A DNA stretch of 64,000 nt from positions 1 through 64,000 of the forward strand of contig NZ_VFAH01000025.1 in assembly GCF_008929045.1 (NCBI RefSeq). Direction: 5' to 3'. The translations under genes were made by a program, and so were the position numbers. Each line of letters begins with the position of its first letter. Position 1 is the first letter of the stretch. Shown piece by piece: positions 47,616 to 57,073 of the stretch. The stretch comes from Noviherbaspirillum aerium. GTDB taxonomy: Bacteria; Pseudomonadota; Gammaproteobacteria; Burkholderiales; Burkholderiaceae_D. The notes beneath the pieces were generated by a model, which saw nothing but the letters and a program-made list of their open reading frames with translations, did not search any database and was not told where the DNA came from.

Positions 47616-48719
47616 ATGAACCGACTCATTTTGTCATTGTTGTGTGGCGTCGGCCTGGCCGGCTGTTCGGACAAGCCTGCCCTGGTCAGCGATTGTACGG
47701 CCGTTGGGGCCATGCAGCCGGTGTGCACATTCCAGAACCCCGAAGACATCGAGGCGCTGCCGGATGGCAAGATCCTGCTAGTCAGCCAGATGGGCAAGAG
47801 CATGGAAAGCGCCGATGCGGGCTCGCTGGTGTTTTTCGAGCCTAGCTCGCAAACGGTCAGCCCGGCCTTTCCATCCTCGGCAACCGAGCCTGCCAACAAC
47901 GAAAATTGGCGAACGAGCAACTGCCCCGGCAACCCGGGTGCGAAGCTTGCGCCGCATGGCATTTCGCTGCGCCAGCGCGCCGACCGGCGCTGGCAGCTGG
48001 CCGTGGTCAATCATGGCGGACGCGAGAGCGTCGAGCTGTTCGAGTTGCTCAATGCCCGCGATGCCACCAGCGCACCGCGACTGGCCTGGCGCGGCTGCGT
48101 GCCGATGGCCGATGGCATGTTCGTCAATGACGTGGTGGTGCTCAAGAACGGCGGCTTCATCGGCTCGCACATGTTCGACAAGCGCTCGACCAGCATCTTT
48201 GGCCTGAACTTCGGCATCCTCAAGACCATGCTCGGCATCAAGTCGGACTATGTCTTTGAATGGCAGCCGGGCGGCAGCGCATTTCGCATCCTCGACGAGA
48301 GCCACGGTGCGTTTATCAATGGCGTCGAAATGAGCGCTGACGAACGCCATGTTTATGCCAACGTTTATTTCGGCGGCGAAGTGCTCAAGCTCGACCGGCA
48401 AAGCGGCAAGAAGCTCGGCTCCGCGCCCATTGGCCACGCCGACAATCTGGCCTGGGACGAGCACGGCAATCTGCTCGACGTTGCCCATACCGGGCCGCTG
48501 CTCATGCACATCGAATGCAACCATCATCCGGGCGCAACCTGCGCGCTCGACTACGCCGTGCATCGCATCAACCCCGAGACCATGGCCAGCGAAATCATCC
48601 TGCAGCACGCCGGAGCTCCAATGGGCGCGGCCACCGTCGCCCGCGAACACCAGGGCAAGCTCTGGCTGGGCAGCTTCACCGGCAACCGGCTGGTCAGCGT
48701 GCCGTATTCCCCGAAATAG
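47616..48719 (+). CDS. SMP-30/paraoxonase-like beta-propeller lipoprotein
   Basis: About 367 residues. A signal peptide with lipobox LAGC (Cys17) makes it a predicted lipoprotein. The body shows propeller blades with EDIEALPDGKILLVSQMG, APHGISLRQ, VNDVVVLKNGGFIGSHMFD, INGVEMSADERHVYANVYF and HADNLAWDEHGNLLDVAH. Asn and Asp positions in IN(G)VE, VND and ADNLAW fit the calcium-site residues of the SMP-30/paraoxonase fold, so a lactonase is possible. A secreted lactonase could open gamma-lactones to 4-hydroxy acids for the same operon. The ATG at 47616 (GAGGA upstream) was preferred to one at 47598. Confidence 0.78.
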   Translation: MNRLILSLLCGVGLAGCSDKPALVSDCTAVGAMQPVCTFQNPEDIEALPDGKILLVSQMGKSMESADAGSLVFFEPSSQTVSPAFPSSATEPANNENWRTSNCPGNPGAKLAPHGISLRQRADRRWQLAVVNHGGRESVELFELLNARDATSAPRLAWRGCVPMADGMFVNDVVVLKNGGFIGSHMFDKRSTSIFGLNFGILKTMLGIKSDYVFEWQPGGSAFRILDESHGAFINGVEMSADERHVYANVYFGGEVLKLDRQSGKKLGSAPIGHADNLAWDEHGNLLDVAHTGPLLMHIECNHHPGATCALDYAVHRINPETMASEIILQHAGAPMGAATVAREHQGKLWLGSFTGNRLVSVPYSPK

Positions 48720-48741
48720 CCCTCGACCCTGAAAGCCTCTT

Positions 48742-49581
48742 ATGGATAACTTCACCGACAAAACCGCCGTCATCACCGGTGCTGCCAGCGGCATTGGCTT
48801 TGCCCTCGCCAAACACGCCGCCGGGCTGGGCATGAACCTGGTGCTGGCCGACATCAACGACGCCGCGCTGCAAAGCGCCGCCCAAACGCTGAACCTGCCG
48901 CCCGAGCGCGTGCTTTCCTTGCGCACCGATGTGCGCCATGCCAGCGAAATCAAGGCGCTGGCCGATACCGCCTATGGCCGCTTTGGCGCTGTGCATCTGC
49001 TCTTCAACAATGCGGGTGTCGCGCTTGGCCGCGTCACCTGGGAGCACACAACGCAGGACTGGGAATGGGTGCTCGCGGTCAATCTGTGGAGCGTCATTCA
49101 CGGCATCAGCGAATTTCTGCCGCGCATGCAGGCCACCGGGGGCGAAGCGCACATCGTCAATACCGCCTCTGCGGCGGGCTTTCTTTCCAACCCCGGCATG
49201 GTCGCCTACAACGTCAGCAAACACGGCGTGGTGACGATGTCCGAGACGCTGTATCAGGAACTCAAGATGACCCGCTCGCCCATTGGCCTGTCGCTGCTGT
49301 GCCCGGCCTGGGTGCCCACCGGCATTGCCGATTCGGCGAAAAACCGCCCGGCCGATGCCGGTGAGACCACGGCTGTGGAGGGCATCTCCGCCGTCATCAA
49401 CCAGCGCATCGGCAAGGCCATCGCCTCTGGCCACTTGGGCGCGGATGACATGGCCAGCGAAACCTTCAAGGCCATCGCCGAAAACCGGTTCTACGTCATC
49501 CCCCACCGCAGCATCAATGCACCGATCGAACTGCGCATGCAGGGCATTCTTGCGCAACGCAATCCGTCATTGGCCACTTAA
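48742..49581 (+). CDS. Short-chain dehydrogenase/reductase 2
   Basis: A 279-residue SDR. TGAASGIGFALAKHAAGLG (about 12-30) binds the cofactor, with Asp after strand 2 (VLADIND), suggesting NAD(H). NNAG (about 90-93), Ser in IVNTASAAGFLS, and YNVSKHGVV complete the catalytic set. It starts 22 bases after the beta-propeller lipoprotein. It shares the operon with SDR1 but differs in cofactor-preference residues, so the two may act on successive alcohol/ketone steps. The substrate is not readable. Confidence 0.88.
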   Translation: MDNFTDKTAVITGAASGIGFALAKHAAGLGMNLVLADINDAALQSAAQTLNLPPERVLSLRTDVRHASEIKALADTAYGRFGAVHLLFNNAGVALGRVTWEHTTQDWEWVLAVNLWSVIHGISEFLPRMQATGGEAHIVNTASAAGFLSNPGMVAYNVSKHGVVTMSETLYQELKMTRSPIGLSLLCPAWVPTGIADSAKNRPADAGETTAVEGISAVINQRIGKAIASGHLGADDMASETFKAIAENRFYVIPHRSINAPIELRMQGILAQRNPSLAT

Positions 49582-49614
49582 GCCAATCTCAATCCAACGT
49601 CAGGAGACAACTCA

Positions 49615-51126
49615 ATGAAAGCGCTACTCTGCAAAACCCTCGGCATGCCTGACCAGATGGTTGTCGAAGAGATTCCGGATCCGGTTCCAGGCCCAGGCCA
49701 GGTGCTGGTGGAGATGAAAGCCGCCGGGGTGAATTTCCCCGATGCGCTGGTGATTCAGGGCAAGTATCAGTTCAAGCCGCCGCTGCCGTTCTCGCCGGGG
49801 TCGGAGCTTGCCGGCGTCGTGGTCGCCATGGGCGAAGGCGTCAAGGGCGTCAAGCTTGGCCAGCATGTGATTTGCTCGTGCCAGTATGGTGCCTTCGCGC
49901 AGAAGGTGATTGTCGATGGCCGTCAGCTGATCCCTATGCCGCCGGGCATGCCCTTTGACGTGGCGGCGTCATTCACGCTGACCTACGGCACGTCCTACCA
50001 CGGCATCAAGGGACGGGCGAACCTGAAGGCTGGCGAAACCATGCTGGTGCTGGGCGCTGCTGGGGGTGTTGGTCTGGCAGCCATCCAGATCGGCAAGGCC
50101 TTGGGTGCGCGCGTGATTGCCGCTGCCTCGACACCGGAAAAGCTGGCGGTCTGCAAAGAGAACGGCGCTGACGATCTCATCAATTACAGCACCGAGGACA
50201 TGCGCGAGCGCCTCAAGGAACTCACCGGCGGCAAAGGCCCGGACGTGATTTACGATCCGGTTGGTGGCGAATACGCCGAGCCCGCCTTCCGCTCGATTGC
50301 CTGGGGCGGGCGTTACCTGGTGATCGGCTTTGCCAACGGCGACATTCCGGCGCTGCCCTTCAATCTGCCGCTGCTCAAGGGCGCCTCGATCATGGGCGTG
50401 TTCTGGGGCGAATTCGTCAAGCGCCAGTTGCCCGACTTCATCAAAGACCTCCCCGAGATGTTCGGCCTGATTTCGAAGGACAAGCTGCGTCCGCACATTT
50501 CCGGCCGCTATCCGTTGGAACAGGGCGCGCAGGCGCTGCAGGATTTGCTCGACCGCAAGGTTACCGGCAAGGTGGTCATCACCAATGGCGAGGCGGCGGA
50601 AGTCAGTGCTGGCAAGACGGCGCCCACACACAAGCCGGCGAGCGACGCGCAAGCCGAGGTCAAGGCTGACACACCAATGAAGCCCGGTGATATGGCCGCG
50701 CTGGTGGGCAAGGAAATTGGACTCTCGTCGTGGATCACGCTCGATCAGGAACGCATCAACGAATTTGCCCGCTGCACGCAGGATGAGCAGTGGATTCACG
50801 TTGATGTGGAGCGCGCCGCCAAGGAAGGCCCGTTCGGCACCACCGTGGCGCATGCCTTCCTAAGCCTGTCGATGATTCCGGTAACGATGTACGAACTGCT
50901 GGGCGGCAAGGTGCAGGTGCAGGCCTCGCTCAACTATGGCCTGGACAAGGTGCGCTTCATGTCGCCAGTGAAGAGCGGCAAGCGCGTGCGTAACCGCGTC
51001 AAGCTGCTTGCCATCGAGGGCAAAGGTATGGGACGCTGGCTCGTCACCACCGAAAACACCTTCGAGATCGAGGGCGAAAGCAAGCCGGCCATCGTGGCCG
51101 TGAACCTGGGCTACCTGATCGAGTAG
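49615..51126 (+). CDS. Fusion of quinone-reductase-type MDR and MaoC-like hydratase
   Basis: A 503-residue continuous frame. Residues 1-325 are a zinc-free medium-chain dehydrogenase (LGAAGGVGLAAIQIGKALGARVIAAASTPEK; NADPH:quinone reductase type). Residues about 326-355 are a linker rich in Ala, Lys and Thr. Residues 356-503 are a hotdog-fold MaoC/NodN-type hydratase (LDQERINEFARCTQDEQWIH, then GPFGTTVAHAFLSLSM with the Asp and His region). I know these domains mainly as separate neighbouring genes, so the fusion is unusual. It could reduce an enoyl substrate and hydrate another double bond. It is the last gene of the operon, 33 bases after SDR2. Confidence 0.86.
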   Translation: MKALLCKTLGMPDQMVVEEIPDPVPGPGQVLVEMKAAGVNFPDALVIQGKYQFKPPLPFSPGSELAGVVVAMGEGVKGVKLGQHVICSCQYGAFAQKVIVDGRQLIPMPPGMPFDVAASFTLTYGTSYHGIKGRANLKAGETMLVLGAAGGVGLAAIQIGKALGARVIAAASTPEKLAVCKENGADDLINYSTEDMRERLKELTGGKGPDVIYDPVGGEYAEPAFRSIAWGGRYLVIGFANGDIPALPFNLPLLKGASIMGVFWGEFVKRQLPDFIKDLPEMFGLISKDKLRPHISGRYPLEQGAQALQDLLDRKVTGKVVITNGEAAEVSAGKTAPTHKPASDAQAEVKADTPMKPGDMAALVGKEIGLSSWITLDQERINEFARCTQDEQWIHVDVERAAKEGPFGTTVAHAFLSLSMIPVTMYELLGGKVQVQASLNYGLDKVRFMSPVKSGKRVRNRVKLLAIEGKGMGRWLVTTENTFEIEGESKPAIVAVNLGYLIE

Positions 51127-51466
51127 GCGTGGAAGCGGAGTCCTTAAGGGTAAATTTTTGGCGCCAAAATTAAACCGATTGGCGTGTGGCGTAAAAACAA
51201 GAGGGACTTGCTTTCGCACGATCCCCTCTTGACCAGCGAGACTGAAGCCAACTTGGTTACGGACAAAAGGGAGCACGCTGGTGAAAAAAGCCAGGGCATC
51301 GATTTTGGCGGGTATGGAGCGCGCCTGCGGGGTGCTGTTACTCGGTTGGATGGTGCTTGCGGCGAGTGCCGCGACCCTTGGGCAAGTTAGAGCAGGCCAA
51401 CGGGTATCGGCGCGATCTTCGCGCTTAGCCGCGCTGTTAGCCAACAACCGATTCTAGAGCATTTTC
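51127..51466. other. Intergenic stretch after the operon
   Basis: About 340 bases with a 14-bp palindrome near its left end and a GTG frame (about 51281-51457) that may encode a hydrophobic peptide without homology I can name. Confidence 0.35.
51156..51169. terminator. Palindrome TTTTGGCGCCAAAA
   Basis: A perfect 14-bp palindrome 30 bases after the last operon gene. A 7-bp arm cannot form a stable loopless hairpin, so it is more likely a binding site or weak terminator. Confidence 0.3.
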
Positions 51467-52320
51467 GTGTTGAGCTGCACCATTAAAGGTGGTGAACCTA
51501 CAGTAGAACCAAGACGTCAGAATGTCACGCACGGTGAAGCGGAGGCTGTGATGGCATGGCATCTTGGTCAAGCCTATGTGTCGCGCGCCCGTTCCCGACG
51601 ACGCCGCCTCGGCGAAGAGACGCCCGGCGTACAGTGCAGCCACCGGCAACTCAAACTGACCGGCTTCGAACAGGTGCTCATTGACCAAGTCAATGCCGTC
51701 AACGATCTCACCCTCAAGCAGCTCTGCGCCTGGCTTGAAGCTGAGCATGGAATACGGGTTGGTACCTCTACGCTATGGAAGACGCTGGCACGGCTGAACC
51801 TCAGCCTCAAAAAAAGTCGCTCCATGCATCCGAGCAAACGCGCCCGGACGTAGCGCTGGCCCGGCAGATTTGGCAGGAAAAACAACCTGAACTGGAAGTC
51901 GAGCACCTGGTATTTTTGGACGAAACCTGGGCCAGCACCAATATGACCCCGACCCGGGGACGTTCACCTATTGGCACACGCTGTCTTGGGCATGCCCCTT
52001 ATGGCCATTGGAAAACCACCACAGTCGTGTGTGCCTTGCGCTGCGATGGCCTGGTGGCGCCTTGGGTGATCGATGGCCCTATCAACGGTCAGACCTTCCG
52101 AATCTGGGTCGAAGAAGTGTTGGTGCCGGTGCTACATCCGGGCGACATCGTGGTGCTGGACAATCTGGGCTCACACAAGGTGGCCGGCATCGAAGCGGCG
52201 ATGGCGGCAGCCGGCGTGCAATTGCGTTACCTGCCGCCTTACAGTCCAGACTTCAATCCTATTGAACAGGTCTTCTCCAAGATGAAGACTTCTCTTCGGG
52301 CGGCGGCCAAACGCACTTAT
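51467..52320 (+). pseudogene. IS630-family transposase, frameshifted and truncated
   Basis: The first frame has the helix-turn-helix region ([24 protein letters not shown]) and ends just after a run of seven A at 51809-51815. After a -1 change, the second frame gives the catalytic domain: VFLDETWAS (Asp), [10 protein letters not shown] (Asp) and SPDFNPIEQ (Glu), all three intact. The N-terminus is scrambled and the last 30 or so residues are replaced at about 52320 by the next insertion sequence. Some IS630 elements frameshift on purpose, but the phase of the A7 run does not fit a standard heptamer here. Confidence 0.65.
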
Positions 52321-52334
52321 ATTGACTCCCTCCA

Positions 52335-53318
52335 AAGTACAAGGGACTGATCGATAGGAATGGCATGAGGGAGGAGCCTGCAGTCGTATATCCGGCATCT
52401 AAGGTGGACTCTGTTGTGGTCCGTGCCGACATGGAATCTGCGACATCACTGCGCCAATCAATGCGAGCGGCAGGCGTACAGCTGCCAAGTGCGTTTTCGG
52501 CGTCAAACGATGTGGGGGTATCCCTGGGTGCCATGATGGGCGATCAATCTCTTCGCAAAGGCGGGTATGTTCAACTGCGGTTCGTAGCGTATTGCTCAGG
52601 CAGGCACCGGTTACGTCGGATCGTTAAGCTTCTGGCTCATGCGCGTAACGCTTCCTCCATATATTTCTCCATCACGCAAAGTCGCATAACAGATCCGTGC
52701 AAGTTTGTTGGCCAGCGCGCACGCCGCCTTGTTGTGGTTGGCGCGGGACTGCACATCAAGTGCCCAAGTTCGCAGACCGTCAATCTGGCGATTAGCCTTG
52801 ACAGCGACGCTTGCCGCTCGGAGTACCGAACGGGCACCGTGCGTCAGCAGCATGCGCAAGTATCGTTCTTCTTTCTTGGAGATGCGTCCGAGCTTTCTGG
52901 TAGTGCCGGACGAATGTTCCTTCGGCGTCAAGCCAAACCAACTAGCGAAGTGCCGGGCATCTTTGAAGTGGGAGACGTTTCCACTGGTGGCCGCCACCAT
53001 CGCGGTAGCGGTCAACAAACCAATGCCAGGAATCGACAGCAGCGTGGTGCAAGCAGGAGACTGTTTCGCCAGCGCCGTGAGCTCGCGTTCGAGCTGAGCA
53101 ACCCGAGCTTCGAGCAATTGAATCTCTTCCACCAGCAACTTCATTGTGCCGCGAATGAGCGTTGGGATGGTAGAAGCAGGATCGGCAAGAACCCGACTGA
53201 TCTGCTCCAGGCCGTTGCGACTGCCAGTCGCAACGGAAATACCGAACTCACGACAGAAGCCGCGCAAGGCATTGATTCTTGCAGTGCGTGTGGCCATCCA
53301 CAGCGAGCGGACACGGAT
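52335..53318 (-). mobile_element. IS110-family element, 3' part
   Basis: On the minus strand the transposase C-terminal half runs from VRSLWMATRTARINALRGFC (about 53312) to the TAA at 52611. It includes LLSIPGIGLLTATAMVAATS and the SGTTRKLGRISKKEERYLR of the IS110 transposase_20 domain. About 270 bases beyond the stop resemble IS110 flanking DNA and end against the IS630 fragment. The N-terminal DEDD catalytic domain is missing. Confidence 0.7.
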
Positions 53319-54190
53319 AATCCTGTCGATCTTGGTATGGGGGATACCGGAAATTTCCATCACGCCGATTTCCATTGCCTGTCCGAAAGTGGAATCGCGT
53401 CTATAGATCTGGCTGGCGATGAGCCGTGTCTTGATGCGTTCAAGCTCCTCTGCAGACATGCCTTCCTTTGCAATATGCGCGATCTCGGCACGCATGAGCG
53501 CCTTGAGCTCCTGCGTCGTCGTTTTCCCGGTCGGTGTGCCGGAAAGAATGAAGAGGGAAGGCCCGTGCGAGATGTTGGAATATTCCGCATTGGCTGAGTT
53601 GGCGCCCCGATCGGTTCGCACCAGCCTGGCGTTCAGGCGCGCATTATCGTACCCGTCGAGCACGGCCGCCAGCATTTCAAGCGCATAGACGTCCTCGTCC
53701 TTTTCGACATCGCGCAGGGTCGGCGCCTTGAACGCGATCGCGACGTGCGGGTTTTCTGCAGGTGCTTTCACGGTCACTCGCCGCACGCCGCGCTGGGGCG
53801 CTTCGTCCTGCGACCGGGTAGCGCGTCCCGAGCGCGACGGAGTCGGCCCGAAGTGCTTGCGCGCAAGCGCACATACCTGCCGGGGTTCGACGTCGCCCGC
53901 CACTGCCATCGTGACATTGTTCGGGACATACCAGCGGCCGTACCAGTCTTTGGCGTCTTCAACTGTCATGTTGCGCAGATCGCACATCCAGCCGACGATC
54001 GGGTGATGGTATGGATGCGAAAAGAAGGCCGTTGCATACAACGCCTCGTAGAGCAGCGGAAGCGGCTGATCTTCCGTGCGTCAGCGGCGCTCTTCCATCA
54101 CGACACGGATCACGCGCTCAAACTCTTCCTTGCTGAACACAAGATTTGCCATCCGGTCGGCCTCGAGCGCCATTACCTGCTCCATCCGGG
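52611..54190 (-). pseudogene. M16-family peptidase fragment fused in frame to IS110 transposase
   Basis: From about 54190 the minus strand encodes M16 peptidase sequence ([19 protein letters not shown]) until a TGA at 54083-54081, where relatives have Trp. Beyond it an uninterrupted 476-codon frame runs from ATG 54041 to 52611. Residues 1-242 are M16 domain (FSHPYHHPIVGWMCDLRNM, WYVPNNVTMAVAGDV), and residues 243-476 are IS110 transposase C-terminus. The HxxEH zinc site normally lies upstream of this segment and is gone. The join is seamless at about 53315, so it could be translated as a chimeric protein, but neither part would be active. Confidence 0.7.
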
Positions 54191-54195
54191 ATTTC

Positions 54196-54500
54196 TCCCT
54201 TTCCCTTGAATTCGCGCTTGTCGGTCAACGTCACGGTAACCTCGTCAGTGTTGGCGACAACATGGGCATTCGTCAGAATATATCCATTCTGGTGGATGAT
54301 GAACCTAGACCCCAAACCAATCCCTTCCGCTCGGCTTGATCTTGCGGCGGCATGAAGTGGCGGAAGAATTCATACATCGGATCGTCTTCCGGAATCTGGA
54401 CTGCTGCCTTGAATTCGCGGATCGTGCGCATGGTGCTGAAATTGACCACAGCACTGCCCCGTTGTTTGATGAACGTTGAGAAATTCGGGAGGCCGGTCGA
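54196..54500 (-). pseudogene. Do-like (DegQ/HtrA) serine protease, N-terminal fragment
   Basis: The minus strand reads GLPNFSTFIKQRGSAVVNFS, then [20 protein letters not shown]. In a shifted frame it continues [19 protein letters not shown] with the catalytic His of HtrA proteases, then [16 protein letters not shown], where it joins the M16 fragment. The Asp and Ser of the triad and the PDZ domains are missing. Confidence 0.65.
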
Positions 54501-54540
54501 TTGCTGCGCGGACGGTCCAAACCTGTTCGCTGACGGCTAA

Positions 54541-54874
54541 GACGGAGCCTGCGTTGGCGCGGCTTGTGCGCTGGCCGACTAGGTCGTAGCCAGCGAAATC
54601 GACAGCATCACCACCACTACCAAAGTATGGAATACCTGACGGAAAACCTGCATGTCTGTCTCCTAGATGGCGACAAGAATGTTCGCAGTTGCTGTGAATG
54701 GCAACGGTGGAGTGCTTACATCACAGCGGTTGATGTGAAAGCGCATCAACCCTGATTCCAGCAACTGTTCTTTGTGCTGCTTTCACTGTTGAGCAGGTCA
54801 ATCGGTACCAGCAAGTTGAGTGGATCTCCGATGTTGCCTTGCTGGCCGCTGTTTGATGGATGGGTAGCGCATAG
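54541..54874. other. Intergenic stretch, decayed
   Basis: About 330 bases between the protease fragment and an SDR stump. No gene recognised. Confidence 0.35.
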
Positions 54875-54976
54875 GACATCGCCAATGCAGCACTGCGTCT
54901 GTCGACCGACGAAGCCCGCTATATCACTGGCACCAAACTCGTCATCAATGGCGGACTGAGGGCGAAATACGCTTAG
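54875..54976 (+). pseudogene. Short-chain dehydrogenase, last 33 codons
   Basis: The frame DIANAALRLSTDEARYITGT, then KLVINGGLRAKYA to a TAG, is the C-terminal end of a classical SDR (AAxxLSTDEARYITGxxLxVDGG pattern). Upstream codons are interrupted by stops, so only this tail remains. Confidence 0.55.
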
Positions 54977-55120
54977 GCTGCGACAGTACAACACTCTTGA
55001 GCGTCTTGTGAATGCACGTGTGGCCGTCGTTGCTGTCCTTACCGCCGTGTTCGTTGCTTGTGTAACCCGCCACAACGAAAAGCATACAAAAGAACGGAAT
55101 CCTAATCCCGCTAGCGTGCG

Positions 55121-55567
55121 TTACTGCTTGCAGCGAACGATCAGCGAATCGATGGATTGCATGAGCCGCAAGCCCTCGCGCAAGTTTGTTTCTCTGGTGC
55201 CTGCCTTGATGCTCGCCGATGGTCCACGAAAAGACTGGTTCTCATAGGCGATGATCGTCGCGTTTGGTCCGGCGATGAAACTCTCTGGCTTGTGTCTCCA
55301 GTAGACGTTGCCGGATGGTGCCTGCAACGCGGGAATATCGATCGGACCGGCAATCGTGAGATCATCCTGTCCTTTGTATCCGGCTTCGGGAAATAATCGG
55401 ATCCAGCAGCCCTGGGCAAGTGTGGGGTCGGCGCGGATTTCCGTCGGGGCGATAATGATTTGCGGCGGTATCGCAGGCGAGAGAATGGCGGGTGATTCTG
55501 CCGCGCCAGCGAATGCAGGCAGTCCGCTGCACAGGAATGCAACAGCTTTAAAGATTATCCGTTTCAT
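55121..55567 (-). CDS. Secreted beta/gamma-crystallin-like protein 1
   Basis: A 148-residue protein with a signal peptide (about 1-23, cleavage near AFA-GAA). The mature domain (about 50-148) has the layout GCWIRLFPEAGYKGQDDLTI ... GPIDIPAL ... GPNATIIAYENQSFRGPSA ... SIDSLIVRC. Two Greek-key-like motifs (aromatic, acidic, YxG, hydrophobic strand) suggest a beta/gamma-crystallin fold, and the conserved GCW and C-terminal Cys probably form a disulfide. It is paralogous to the proteins at 57074 and 60053. AAGGAG precedes the ATG. It lies 135 bases downstream of a secreted hypothetical protein on the same strand and may share its PmrA-like box. Function unknown, probably in envelope protection. 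Confidence 0.72.
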   Translation of the reverse strand: MKRIIFKAVAFLCSGLPAFAGAAESPAILSPAIPPQIIIAPTEIRADPTLAQGCWIRLFPEAGYKGQDDLTIAGPIDIPALQAPSGNVYWRHKPESFIAGPNATIIAYENQSFRGPSASIKAGTRETNLREGLRLMQSIDSLIVRCKQ

Positions 55568-55702
55568 ATCAACTCCTTAAGTATGAACCAGGTCCGGGGT
55601 TTTACTGCATGAGTGATCCAAATTTTTACTTGCACATGAAGGTCGCAGTGCATTCGCCATTCTTTGAGGCGAATGCCGCACTTGTGACGCGATGCCGACC
55701 AC

Positions 55703-56482
55703 TTACTCCGCATACTCGATCGATCTGGCAATAATGGCCGGCTTGCCCACAAACCGACTGGCTATTTGTGGATCGATGCCACCGAGATATTCATGCTGAA
55801 AATCGCCTGCCTGCAGAATCCGAACCGTACCGGTCACGCGCACTCTGTTTCCCTTCCATGCGCGATCGAACCCCAGCAGCGCAAGAGGTTCAAGGGACAC
55901 TACGAGGATGTCGTTGTCAATGCCGGCGACAAACATCTGTTTTTCGTCCATCCGGATGGACCAAGGCGAATAGATTTCCTCGACTGTGCTGCGCACTGCA
56001 ACATTGCGGCCGGCGTATCCAAGAGGGTTGCGGACGATATCGGCAATCGTAGTGTTGATGGCGGTAAAAAGCAAACCCGCTTCTGGAGCATGTCCATCCT
56101 GCGCAGAATCGGCTGGCAGCGCCACGCGTTGACGTAAAAGCCTATCTCGGACGAGAGGTTCATTCTGACGTGAGTGTTCTACATATCCTATTTTCACAAC
56201 CGTCCACCGGAGCAGCGGGCTTTCATTCGATACTACCCGCGCCATCGTTTCAGTGCGGCGCGCAGGCAGAACGTGTTCAGGACGAGTCGGCAGTGGATGC
56301 GTGTCGCAATTTTCCAGCGGGACTTCCAATTCGCTGGTTCCTGTATTGAAGCCGCCGTACATGTATTCCATCTCAGGACAGATACCATGCTCCATTGATC
56401 TATTCCATGAGCATGCCGTCGAGGGCAGCGAAACAAGAAGAGTTGTGAGCAAGACGATCTGCATTGAAAGATTTCCAATCAT
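55703..56482 (-). CDS. Secreted or lipoprotein-like hypothetical protein with OB-fold-like C-terminus
   Basis: About 259 residues from the ATG at 56482 (a TTG at 56521 is also open). A hydrophobic signal segment (IVLLTTLLVSLPSTAC) ends in a Cys that could be a weak lipobox. The middle (about 30-120) is unlike families I know and contains four Cys-rich turns. The C-terminal part (about 140-255: TIADIVRNPLGYAGRNVAV, EEIYSPWSIRMDEKQMFVAG, GNRVRVTGTVRIL) follows the strand pattern of small periplasmic OB-fold proteins. A PmrA-type box lies 184-200 bases upstream. It is co-directional with the crystallin-like gene. Confidence 0.55.
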   Translation of the reverse strand: MIGNLSMQIVLLTTLLVSLPSTACSWNRSMEHGICPEMEYMYGGFNTGTSELEVPLENCDTHPLPTRPEHVLPARRTETMARVVSNESPLLRWTVVKIGYVEHSRQNEPLVRDRLLRQRVALPADSAQDGHAPEAGLLFTAINTTIADIVRNPLGYAGRNVAVRSTVEEIYSPWSIRMDEKQMFVAGIDNDILVVSLEPLALLGFDRAWKGNRVRVTGTVRILQAGDFQHEYLGGIDPQIASRFVGKPAIIARSIEYAE

Positions 56483-56682
56483 GATTTGCACCATTGCATG
56501 GAATTGCCGTTCAAGGGACAAAGAAACCCCCTGTATTTTCCCTGCCTACCTTTCATGGCGTGACTCGAAATACCGGATGCATTGTCATTGAAGCCAGGTC
56601 GAGCCGCGTCATTGCAGAGAGCCTTTACGTACAAGGCCTTAGCGCTTGCCGATGATGGCTTGAACGAGTCTATGCAACACGA

Positions 56683-56699
56683 ATTAAGTAAAAATTAAG
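56683..56699 (-). promoter_or_regulatory. PmrA-box-like direct repeat (CTTAAT-N5-CTTAAT), minus strand
   Basis: Exact repeat with an 11-base period, read towards the 56482 gene. It matches YTTAAK-N5-YTTAAK, the PmrA (BasR)/QseB recognition pattern. The box is one of four in this region. Assignment is by motif and position. Confidence 0.6.
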
Positions 56700-56913
56700 T
56701 ACGTCGAGGTAACGGCTGGAGCCGCAGCCGTTATATCTATCTTGCTTGCCGGCGGGCGTCCGCCAGACCTAGGGACCGGCATATCCTGACCGGGGGACCT
56801 ACGTGCCGGATGCAGCCAGGAAAGGGAAGGCGCGATGCGCCTCGACGGGACAAGAGACGACTTGCAAGAGAGGCAATCCAGATCGTTCACGCCGCCAGGC
56901 GGCATGCCACAAG

Positions 56914-56930
56914 CTTAATTCTAATTTAAT
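56914..56930 (+). promoter_or_regulatory. PmrA-box-like direct repeat (CTTAAT-N5-TTTAAT), plus strand
   Basis: Two half-sites with an 11-base period, oriented towards the crystallin-like gene at 57074, with TATTCT as a possible -10 element at 56941-56946. Confidence 0.6.
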
Positions 56931-57073
56931 TCCGGTGCCATATTCTCTTGCTGTACCCACTCACCGGCCGGGTCTGAAAGGGTAGCAATATGACTTGAGA
57001 TATGAAGTAAGCATATCATACCGAGCGTTCACCGGCTGGCATCCATGAATGATGTCTATTTAAGGAGCATGTC

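Noticed and set aside
47778-48953. 391-codon minus-strand frame opposite the SMP-30-like lipoprotein
   Set aside because: It is a shadow of the plus-strand genes, with no ribosome site or family pattern.
51184-51457. Possible short genes between the operon and IS630
   Set aside because: A GTG frame encodes a partly hydrophobic peptide, but no family or conserved start is evident.
51800-51830. Programmed -1 frameshift at the A7 run in the IS630 transposase
   Set aside because: The run exists, but its phase does not give a standard slippery heptamer. The element is scrambled and truncated at its ends, so an ordinary indel explains the shift.
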